NCBI GenBank assembly: GCA_002494215.1
Contig: DLBF01000180.1
Span: 1 to 6,612, forward strand
Direction of reading: 5' to 3'
DNA length: 6,612 nucleotides
Source: Prevotellaceae bacterium UBA7028
Lineage (GTDB): Bacteria > Bacteroidota > Bacteroidia > Bacteroidales > Bacteroidaceae
Shown in pieces: positions 1 through 5,308 of the stretch. Position 1 is the stretch's first letter; every line of letters begins with the position of its first letter. Position numbers and translations under genes: made by a program. The notes below the pieces were generated by a model that saw only the letters and a list, made by a program, of their open reading frames with translations, did not search any database and was not told the DNA's origin.

Positions 1-267
1 CTTGTCGCCGTCCATGATGACGCCGCGCTCGGTTTCCAGTTTCCATGCACCGGCATTCACATCCAGCACAATCACGTTCATGCCCAGATTCAGCGCAGCC
101 TTCTGGGTAGAGAGGCGAGTACGCAAGCTGTTGTTGAAGAATACCAACAACGCCGTCTTGTTACGACCCAACTCTACATATTTATAACGGTCTTTCTTTA
201 TCTCTTGAGCCTCAGCCAATGCCTGTCTGAGATCACCTAAATCCTGTACATTTAAAAAGCTTTTCAT
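1..267 (-). CDS. argF': N-succinylornithine carbamoyltransferase (ArgF'-type), N-terminal 89 codons, cut by the window edge
   Basis: The enzyme transfers the carbamoyl group of carbamoyl phosphate to the delta-amino group of an N-acylated ornithine, giving N-acylcitrulline in the cytosol. The start is the ATG at 265-267, preceded on the minus strand by AGAGG seven bases away; the frame is open to base 1. Visible motifs are the carbamoyl-phosphate loop FFNNSLRTR (residues 43-51, S47-L48-R49-T50-R51), the segment GAWKLETERG (73-82) with Trp75, and MDGDK (85-89). From memory these match the Bacteroides fragilis succinylornithine enzyme almost residue for residue; ordinary OTCases have STRTR and lack the GAWKLE segment. 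The next codon, residue 90, is the one reported to decide succinyl (Pro) versus acetyl (Glu) substrate use, and it lies just outside the window. Succinyl specificity is therefore inferred from overall resemblance. It is the last gene seen in the cluster, 32 bp after the acyl-CoA synthetase. Confidence 0.93.
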   Translation of the reverse strand, partial: MKSFLNVQDLGDLRQALAEAQEIKKDRYKYVELGRNKTALLVFFNNSLRTRLSTQKAALNLGMNVIVLDVNAGAWKLETERGVIMDGDK

Positions 268-277
268 TTCTTTTCCT

Positions 278-305
278 CTAAACTCTAAACACTAAACTCT
301 CAACT
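278..305 (-). repeat. 7-bp tandem repeat tract at the acyl-CoA synthetase/argF' junction (4 units)
   Basis: Four consecutive 7-bp units lie at 299-305, 292-298, 285-291 and 278-284. On the minus strand they read AGTTGAG, AGTTTAG, TGTTTAG and AGTTTAG, and they are followed by AGG and then the argF' start. The first unit contains the TGA stop of the acyl-CoA synthetase (300-302). Because seven is not a multiple of three, the TGA/TAG triplets of successive units fall in different reading frames. The units are seen directly; any role is inference. Confidence 0.8.
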
Positions 306-1961
306 CTTTTTATCTTTATCCCTTATCTCCACTCTCCTTATCTTGCCGCTGATGGTCTTAGGCAGTTCATCCACAAACTCTATCACGCGGGGATACTTGT
401 AAGGAGCGGTCTCCTGCTTCACGTGGTTCTGCAGTTCTTTAATCAGCTCAGGCCCCTCTTTACCCTTATAGGCATCGGAGAGCACAACGGTAGCCTTTAC
501 CACCATACCACGCACTTCGTCGGGAGCACCAGTGATGGCACACTCCACAATAGCGGGATGAGTCATCAATGCATTCTCCACCTCAAAGGGACCGATTCGG
601 TAGCCGGAACTCTTGATGACATCATCAGAGCGGGACACAAACCAGAAGTAGCCTTCCTCATCATAATATACCACATCCTTTGTGAAGTAGATACCGTCAT
701 GATGACTTCTCTCCGTCAGTTCTTTCTGCAGATGGTATTCCTTGAACAGGCCCAAAGGCTTACCGGCCTCGGTATGGATGACCAGTTGTCCGTGCTCGCC
801 CGGCTTGCAGGGATTGCCGTCGGCATCTATAACGGACACAGGGAACTGCGGATTGGGCAATCCCATAGAGCCCGGCTTGGGCTCGACAAACGGATAGGTT
901 CCCAGCACCATGGTGGTCTCTGTCTGTCCGTATGCCTCGTATATCATAATGCCCGTCTTCTTCTTCCACTCCATAAAGACCTGGGGATTCAAGGCCTCAC
1001 CTGCTGTTGTACAGTAGCGCAGGTTAGAGAGGTCGAACTTCTCGAGGTTCTTACGAATCATGAATCGGTAAACCGTAGGAGGAGCACAGAAGGAAGTTAC
1101 CTTAAAGTCCTGCATCACCGTCAGCATTTTCTCTGCATCGAAGTGTCCCTCGAAATCATAGACGAATACCGTAGCACCACAAATCATCTGCCCATAGAAC
1201 TTACCCCAGACAGCCTTACCCCAACCTGTGTCGGCAACAGTAAGGTGCAGGGATGTCTCGTCGACATTATGCCAGTACTTGGCCGTCATAATATGAGCCA
1301 AGGGATATGAGTAATCGTGCATTACCATCTTGGGCGCGCCACTCGTACCGCTGGTAAAATACAGCAGGAAGTCGTCGGTGGATTTGTTCAGTCCCTTTAG
1401 GCTCTTGAACTTAGGAGCCATCATAACACCCTGCCAGTAGTTGTCCCAGTTCTGCGGCACTGCAGGACCTATAGAGATACAATGCGTGAGGGACGGACAG
1501 TAGGCACGTGCACGGATAACATTCCTAAGCACGATAGTATCACCTACGGCCACAATAGCCTTGATGTCTGCCTGATGGCAGCGGTAGATGATATCCTTGT
1601 CCGTAAGCAGGTGGGTAGCAGGAATGGCTACGGCACCAATCTTGTGCAGAGCTACCATGGTAATCCACCACTCTACCCTACGCTTCAGGATAAGCATCAC
1701 ACAGTCGCCCTTGCCTATTCCCAATGTCTGGAAATAAGAAGCCACGCCATCTGAGAAACGCTTGTACTCGGAATAGTTGATATGTTTGACATCGCCTCTG
1801 TCGTTCGTCCACAGGATAGCTTCCTTTTCGGGGTCTGTCTCTGCGTAGGCATCCACCACATCATATCCGAAATTGAAGTCCTCAGGTACTTCTACCTTGT
1901 AGTTAGCCATAAAGTCGGCATAATCCTTGAACTTCGTTTGCTTTAGGAACTTCTCTAACAT
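300..1961 (-). CDS. AMP-forming acyl-CoA synthetase, medium-chain (MACS)-like
   Basis: This 553-residue protein is a complete member of the ANL (acyl-AMP-forming) superfamily, which activates a carboxylic acid with ATP to an acyl-adenylate and then transfers it to CoA. In order it shows the ATP-binding loop YFTSGTSGAPK (201-211), the region TVADTGWGKAVWGK (241-254), the adenine-site motif YEAYGQTE (341-348), the ribose-binding aspartate in YFTKD (425-429), the hinge motif R444-SDDVIK, then SSGYRIGPFEVE (451-462), and the catalytic lysine K540 in LPKTISGK. The SSGYRIGPFEVE stretch and the overall layout resemble medium-chain or benzoate-type acyl-CoA synthetases. There is no signal peptide, so it is cytosolic. 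The start is the ATG at 1959-1961, with AAGG three bases upstream. The substrate cannot be read from the sequence. It sits between proA and argF' and is probably co-transcribed with them, but it has no established place in either pathway. Position 428 is Lys where most relatives have Gly before the aspartate. Confidence 0.87.
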   Translation of the reverse strand: MLEKFLKQTKFKDYADFMANYKVEVPEDFNFGYDVVDAYAETDPEKEAILWTNDRGDVKHINYSEYKRFSDGVASYFQTLGIGKGDCVMLILKRRVEWWITMVALHKIGAVAIPATHLLTDKDIIYRCHQADIKAIVAVGDTIVLRNVIRARAYCPSLTHCISIGPAVPQNWDNYWQGVMMAPKFKSLKGLNKSTDDFLLYFTSGTSGAPKMVMHDYSYPLAHIMTAKYWHNVDETSLHLTVADTGWGKAVWGKFYGQMICGATVFVYDFEGHFDAEKMLTVMQDFKVTSFCAPPTVYRFMIRKNLEKFDLSNLRYCTTAGEALNPQVFMEWKKKTGIMIYEAYGQTETTMVLGTYPFVEPKPGSMGLPNPQFPVSVIDADGNPCKPGEHGQLVIHTEAGKPLGLFKEYHLQKELTERSHHDGIYFTKDVVYYDEEGYFWFVSRSDDVIKSSGYRIGPFEVENALMTHPAIVECAITGAPDEVRGMVVKATVVLSDAYKGKEGPELIKELQNHVKQETAPYKYPRVIEFVDELPKTISGKIRRVEIRDKDKKS

Positions 1962-1971
1962 ACCTTATTTT

Positions 1972-1985
1972 AATTCACAATTCAT
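1972..1985 (-). repeat. Short 7-bp repeat (2 units) just upstream of the acyl-CoA synthetase start
   Basis: Two adjacent units, ATGAATT (1985-1979) and GTGAATT (1978-1972) on the minus strand, lie 10 bases before the start codon at 1961. They differ in sequence from the longer tract at 2011-2052 but have the same 7-bp period. Two units alone could be chance; the neighbouring tracts make it more plausible. Confidence 0.5.
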
Positions 1986-2010
1986 AATAATAACATAGCG
2001 GAAGCAAATT

Positions 2011-2052
2011 CTTCATTCTTCACTCTTCATTCTTCACTTTTCACTCTTCACT
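2011..2052 (-). repeat. 7-bp tandem repeat tract at the proA/acyl-CoA synthetase junction (6 units)
   Basis: Six exact-length units cover 2011-2052. On the minus strand the consensus is A[A/G]TGAA[A/G], with units AGTGAAG, AGTGAAA, AGTGAAG, AATGAAG, AGTGAAG and AATGAAG. The first unit (2046-2052) holds the proA TGA stop at 2048-2050. The rest of the 86-bp spacer holds an AT-rich stretch and the two-unit repeat before the next start. TTTG at 2005-2008 resembles a -33 box, but no good -7 box follows at the right distance. Purine-rich heptads like these are, from memory, common between genes in Bacteroides and Prevotella genomes. Confidence 0.88.
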
Positions 2053-3286
2053 TCCTAGTCTGCCCATTTCCATTTATCAGCCACTTGTAGGTGGTCATTT
2101 CCTCTAGTGCCATTGGACCGCGGGGACCAAGTTTCTGCGTGCTGATACCAATCTCGGCTCCCAGTCCGAACTGAGCTCCGTCTGTAAAACTGGTGGGGGC
2201 ATTCACATATACACAGGCAGCATCTACCTCACGTTGGAAGCGCATGGCAGCCTCATCATTCTCTGTAATAATGCATTCGCTATGTCCAGAACCATGCGCC
2301 TGAATATGCTGCAGAGCCTCATCTATCGAATCCACCACACGAATGCTCAGGTCGTATGACATCCACTCGCGATCCCAGTCGAAGGGCTCACCCTCCTTGG
2401 GCTGGTGCATACACACCTTATCTCGCATAGGAGCCAACAGAGCAGACAAGTCCCCTACCCTGTCCTTATGAACCAAGAGGCAGTCCAGCGCATTGCAAAC
2501 GCTCACCCTGCGCGTCTTGGCATTATTGATGATGGCCTGACCTTTCTGCAGGTCGCCATCCTTATCGAAATATGCGTGCACCACGCCGGCACCCGTCTCA
2601 ATAACAGGAACACGAGCATTGTCACGCACAAACTCTATCAATTTCTTACCGCCACGGGGAATGCAGAGGTCCACATACCCAACGGCATTCAGCAGTTCTG
2701 CCGTTGCCTCGTGGGTAGGCGGCATCAACGCTACCACATTCACAGGCAAACCTTCTGTCTGAAGTGTCTGATGAATCAGACTTACAATGGCCTGATTGCT
2801 ATGCTGAGCATTACGGCTACCCTTCAGAATGCAGGCATTACCACTCTTGAAACAGAGCGAGAATACATCGAAGCTTACATTGGGACGTGCCTCGTATATC
2901 ACACCAATCACGCCAAAGGGGACACTCACTCTACGCAGATACAATCCATTCTCCAGCGTCCTTTCCTTGGTGATAATCCCCAAGGGAGAAGGCAGAGAAG
3001 CAACATGGCGCATATCGGAAGCTATGCCTTGCAAACGCTCTGGCGTAAGCAGCAAACGATCATACAGCGGGTCTTTTGCATCCATCTGCTCAAGGTCCTG
3101 CTTATTGGCATCCAAGAGCAAACCCTGGTTAGCGAGTATGGCATCTGCCAAATGCTCCAGCAAGAGGTTGCGCTGCACATCCTCCACCAGCGCCAAAGCC
3201 CTACTGGCCTCCTTTACGTTATGAAATAGAAGCCTCACCCCATCCCTCTCCGAGAGAGAGGGCGTAATATCAGATGTACTGCACAT
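2048..3286 (-). CDS. proA: Gamma-glutamyl phosphate reductase (glutamate-5-semialdehyde dehydrogenase)
   Basis: ProA reduces gamma-glutamyl phosphate with NADPH to glutamate-5-semialdehyde, the second step of proline synthesis, using the product of ProB. With the ATG at 3284-3286 the protein has 412 residues, near the family's usual length. Motifs (ATG numbering) are SVPFGVIGVIYEARPNVSFD (121-140), the nucleotide-site region KSGNACILKG (147-156), the catalytic cysteine C264 in RRVSVCNALD, and the C-terminal family signature FTDGAQFGLGAEIGISTQK (367-385) followed by GPRGPMALEE. A TTG at 3290-3292 is an alternative start but lies inside the heptad repeat; a GTG at codon 17 is another. The conserved part begins only at LLFHNVKEAS (19-28), so the N-terminus is about 13 residues longer than I recall for Bacteroides ProA. 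Codons 9-19 coincide with a palindromic repeat element. The gene follows proB by 16 bp and is almost certainly co-transcribed with it. Confidence 0.97.
   Translation of the reverse strand: MCSTSDITPSLSERDGVRLLFHNVKEASRALALVEDVQRNLLLEHLADAILANQGLLLDANKQDLEQMDAKDPLYDRLLLTPERLQGIASDMRHVASLPSPLGIITKERTLENGLYLRRVSVPFGVIGVIYEARPNVSFDVFSLCFKSGNACILKGSRNAQHSNQAIVSLIHQTLQTEGLPVNVVALMPPTHEATAELLNAVGYVDLCIPRGGKKLIEFVRDNARVPVIETGAGVVHAYFDKDGDLQKGQAIINNAKTRRVSVCNALDCLLVHKDRVGDLSALLAPMRDKVCMHQPKEGEPFDWDREWMSYDLSIRVVDSIDEALQHIQAHGSGHSECIITENDEAAMRFQREVDAACVYVNAPTSFTDGAQFGLGAEIGISTQKLGPRGPMALEEMTTYKWLINGNGQTRK
3230..3262 (+). repeat. GC-rich palindromic element inside the 5' end of proA
   Basis: On the plus strand this 33-bp stretch begins AAGCCTCACCCCATCCC and ends in a hairpin with a 7-bp stem: CCCTCTC (3244-3250), a five-base loop, and GAGAGGG (3256-3262). 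Its first part matches the element after argG (6299-6329, opposite strand) over 16 bases with one inserted A. That part lies largely outside the stem, so pairing alone does not explain the match. It covers proA codons 9-19 exactly in frame, encoding the peptide PSLSERDGVRL. Similar GC-rich palindromes are, from memory, scattered through Bacteroidetes intergenic regions. Confidence 0.65.
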
Positions 3287-3287
3287 G

Positions 3288-3308
3288 CTCAACTTTCAAT
3301 TTTCAATT
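3288..3308 (-). repeat. 7-bp tandem repeat tract at the proB/proA junction (3 units)
   Basis: Three units on the minus strand, AATTGAA (3308-3302), AATTGAA (3301-3295) and AGTTGAG (3294-3288), fill almost the whole gap between the two genes. The proB stop TGA (3303-3305) is inside the first unit, and the proA ATG (3284-3286) begins two bases after the third. The alternative TTG start of proA would also lie within the third unit. Confidence 0.75.
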
Positions 3309-4073
3309 TCCAGAGAATTCCGTATGAATTGTCTCTTTTGGCTTTTCAGCCAAATCCTTTAATATATTCTCTCTGTTGCCGTTGGCAATGATGACCTTGA
3401 TGCCTGCTGCTGCCACATTGCTGGCAGTCTTGTACTTAGAGGCCATACCACCACGGCCGGCACTGCTCTTCTCCGACTGGATATATCGAGACAAATCCTC
3501 GCCTGGCTTGATGACAGGTATCACCTTACTCTCAGGGTCGGCAGGATTGCCCGTATAGATGCCGTCAACATTACTGAGCAGCACCAGAGTCTGTGCATCC
3601 ATCATTTGCGCAATGAGGCCAGACAACTCGTCGTTGTCCGTAAACATCAGTTCCTCTACACTTACGGTATCGTTCTCATTGACAATGGGGATTACACCAT
3701 TCTCCAGCATTACCTGCATACAGGCACGCTGGTTCAGGAAGGTACGTTCCGTAGAGAAGTTCTCCTTGGTAGTAAGTACCTGTCCTATGTGTATGCCGTA
3801 TTCGCGGAAGAGGTCGTAGTAGAGGTTTATCAACTTAACCTGCCCCATAGCAGAGAAAAGTTGTCGCTGCTCTACGGAGTCCAGCATATGATCCACCTGC
3901 AACTCCTTGCGTCCACAGGCAACGGCACCACTTGACACCAGTATCACCTCGTAGTTATGCCAGCGGAGCCATGCTATCTGGTCCACCAAGGCAGACATGC
4001 GGGTGATGTTCAGCTTACCCTCTGTCATGGTCAGCACATTGCTGCCTACCTTTACTACTATACGTTTCTTCAT
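3303..4073 (-). CDS. proB: Glutamate 5-kinase, short form lacking the PUA domain
   Basis: ProB phosphorylates the gamma-carboxylate of glutamate with ATP, the committed step of proline synthesis, and hands the labile product to ProA. The 256 residues form one amino-acid-kinase domain: VVKVGSNVL (6-14), LVSSGAVACG (45-54), the glutamate-site motif NENDTVSVEE (132-141), FTDNDELSGLIA (144-155), the nucleotide-site segment SAGRGGMASKYKTA (204-217), and VIIANG (227-232). The protein stops right after this domain, whereas the common form (E. coli, about 367 residues) continues into a C-terminal PUA domain. PUA-less forms exist in other bacteria, so it is probably active. The start ATG at 4071-4073 overlaps the argD stop by four bases (ATGA), which suggests translational coupling. 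The stop lies in the first unit of a 7-bp repeat. Feedback inhibition by proline is typical of the family and sits in the kinase domain, but cannot be judged here. Confidence 0.96.
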   Translation of the reverse strand: MKKRIVVKVGSNVLTMTEGKLNITRMSALVDQIAWLRWHNYEVILVSSGAVACGRKELQVDHMLDSVEQRQLFSAMGQVKLINLYYDLFREYGIHIGQVLTTKENFSTERTFLNQRACMQVMLENGVIPIVNENDTVSVEELMFTDNDELSGLIAQMMDAQTLVLLSNVDGIYTGNPADPESKVIPVIKPGEDLSRYIQSEKSSAGRGGMASKYKTASNVAAAGIKVIIANGNRENILKDLAEKPKETIHTEFSGN

Positions 4074-5203
4074 GCCAATATGCGCTTGAATTTCTCTATG
4101 AACTGCTGAGCCTCATCCATGCTAAGGCACAAGGGGGGCAACAGACGGATTACATTGGTGCCAGAGCAGCCTGTGAAGCAATGTTCCTCCTTGATAAGGC
4201 GGGTACGGGGCTCCTTGTAGGGGATATCCAACTCGATGCCAATCATCAGACCTTCGCCACGGACATCTACCACATGGCAGCTGCCAATGAGTTTCTTCAG
4301 TTCGGCAATCAGATAAGCGCCCACCTTGGCAGCATTCTCTACCAAGTGTTCCTCTTCCATAATATCCAAAACAGCCAGAGCTCCGGCACAACCCAAGTGG
4401 TTACCACCGAAGGTTGTTCCCAACTGACCATATACAGGAGTAAACTTGGGAGAAATCAATACGCCGCCCATGGGGAATCCGTTACAGATACCCTTGGCAA
4501 CGGTAATCATATCGGGTTTCACGCCCAGATGCTGATGGGCAAAGAACTTTCCACTTCGACCATAGCCACACTGAATTTCGTCGCAAATCAGAACGGTATT
4601 ATGCTTGTCGCACAGCTCGCGCAAAGCCTGCAGGAATTCAGCGTTGACCATACGGATACCGCCAACACCCTGAATACACTCTATGATACAGGCACAGACA
4701 TCATCCTTCTCTATCTCCTTCTTCCAAGCCTCTATATCATTGAGGGGAAGATATGTCACATGTCCGTTGGCATTGATGGGGGCAATAATCTTGGGATTGT
4801 TGGTTGCCTCAACAGCCAAAGAAGTACGACCATGGAAGGCCTTCTCCAAGGAAAGCACACGGGTACGACCATTGTAGAAAGAAGAAAGCTTCAACGCATT
4901 CTCGTTAGCCTCAGCACCCGAGTTGATAAGGAACAGACTATAGTCCTCATAGCCGCAAGCCTTACCCAAGCGCTTTGCAAACTCCTTCTGCAAAGGGTTC
5001 TGTACAGAGTTGCTATAGAAGCCCAACTTAGCCACCTGGCTGCTGATAGCCTCTACATAATGTGGATGAGCGTGACCAACGCTGATTACGGCATGTCCGC
5101 CGTACAAGTCCAGATACTCCTGTCCCTCACTATCCCACACATGACACCCCTTGCCTTTTTCTATGGCTATGTCAAAGAGCGGATATACATCAAACAAATT
5201 CAT
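4070..5203 (-). CDS. argD: N-acylornithine aminotransferase (acetyl- or succinylornithine transaminase), PLP-dependent class III
   Basis: ArgD reversibly moves an amino group from glutamate to an N-acylglutamate semialdehyde, giving N-acylornithine, using pyridoxal phosphate in the cytosol. The 377-residue protein is of normal family length. It shows LDLYGGHAVISVGHAHP (31-47), the phosphate-binding INSGAEANENALK (93-105), AFHGRT (122-127), the PLP-ring aspartate D208 in LICDEIQCGYGRSGK (205-219), the Schiff-base lysine K237 in ITVAKGICNGFPMGG (233-247), GTTFGGNHLGCAGALAVL (262-279), and RGEGLMIGIEL (315-325). The start ATG at 5201-5203 has AAGG seven bases upstream. With a succinyl-type carbamoyltransferase in the same cluster, its natural substrate is probably the succinylated compound; this is inference, since ArgD enzymes are often relaxed about the acyl group. 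Such proteins are often labelled only as aspartate aminotransferase family. It overlaps proB by 4 bp, and a candidate promoter lies just upstream. Confidence 0.94.
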   Translation of the reverse strand: MNLFDVYPLFDIAIEKGKGCHVWDSEGQEYLDLYGGHAVISVGHAHPHYVEAISSQVAKLGFYSNSVQNPLQKEFAKRLGKACGYEDYSLFLINSGAEANENALKLSSFYNGRTRVLSLEKAFHGRTSLAVEATNNPKIIAPINANGHVTYLPLNDIEAWKKEIEKDDVCACIIECIQGVGGIRMVNAEFLQALRELCDKHNTVLICDEIQCGYGRSGKFFAHQHLGVKPDMITVAKGICNGFPMGGVLISPKFTPVYGQLGTTFGGNHLGCAGALAVLDIMEEEHLVENAAKVGAYLIAELKKLIGSCHVVDVRGEGLMIGIELDIPYKEPRTRLIKEEHCFTGCSGTNVIRLLPPLCLSMDEAQQFIEKFKRILA

Positions 5204-5229
5204 AATACCTTGTTATTGAAAAATTGCTG

Positions 5230-5261
5230 CAAAATTACAAATAATTTCCTCTAATCCGTAA
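5230..5261 (-). promoter_or_regulatory. Candidate Bacteroidetes-type promoter for argD
   Basis: On the minus strand the box TAATTTTG (5237-5230) matches the Bacteroidetes -7 consensus TAnnTTTG in every defined position. The -33 position, 20 bases further upstream, carries TTAC (5261-5258) rather than TTTG, so that half is weak. Transcription would begin near 5223-5225, leaving a leader of about 20 bases before the argD ATG, which is typical of short Bacteroidetes leaders. The surrounding 105-bp spacer (5204-5308) is the longest and most AT-rich in the window. It would allow argD and the genes after it to be expressed separately from argG and argC. Confidence 0.5.
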
Positions 5262-5278
5262 TAATGCAGCATTTATTA
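5259..5278. promoter_or_regulatory. AT-rich inverted repeat upstream of argD, candidate operator
   Basis: The arms TAATAATGC and GCATTTATTA flank a central A. The 11-bp core AATGC-A-GCATT is a perfect dyad, and the outer halves match after one inserted base. The dyad overlaps the weak -33 position of the candidate argD promoter, where a repressor would block polymerase. Its size and AT-rich arms are compatible with an ARG box bound by an ArgR-type regulator, but it is not a clear match to the E. coli or Bacillus consensus and no regulator gene is in view. It has no following T-run, so it does not look like a terminator. Confidence 0.35.
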
Positions 5279-5308
5279 TACCTTAATTAATTGTATTTAG
5301 TTTCCCTG

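Noticed and set aside
2..187. Short plus-strand frame over argF'
   Set aside because: The minus strand encodes a clear carbamoyltransferase N-terminus; the plus frame is its shadow.
423..1310. Plus-strand open frames within the acyl-CoA synthetase, and similar ones within proA and proB
   Set aside because: Each overlaps a well-supported minus-strand gene, and none has a recognisable domain.
1986..2008. Possible promoter for the acyl-CoA synthetase (TTTG at 2005-2008)
   Set aside because: No sequence close to TAnnTTTG occurs 19-21 bases downstream; the nearest candidate has several mismatches.
3290..3292. TTG as the proA start
   Set aside because: An in-frame ATG follows two codons later; the TTG lies inside a repeat unit, so the ATG at 3284-3286 was preferred.
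4181..5254. A 357-codon open frame on the plus strand, antisense to argD
   Set aside because: argD on the other strand has all catalytic motifs. The plus-strand product has no recognisable domain and the His/Gln/Ser/Thr-rich look of antisense translation. It is a shadow of codon bias.
5213..5272. A 19-residue open frame upstream of argD that might be a leader peptide
   Set aside because: It has no arginine or proline codons for attenuation, it overlaps the candidate promoter, and the transcript from that promoter would begin after its ATG.
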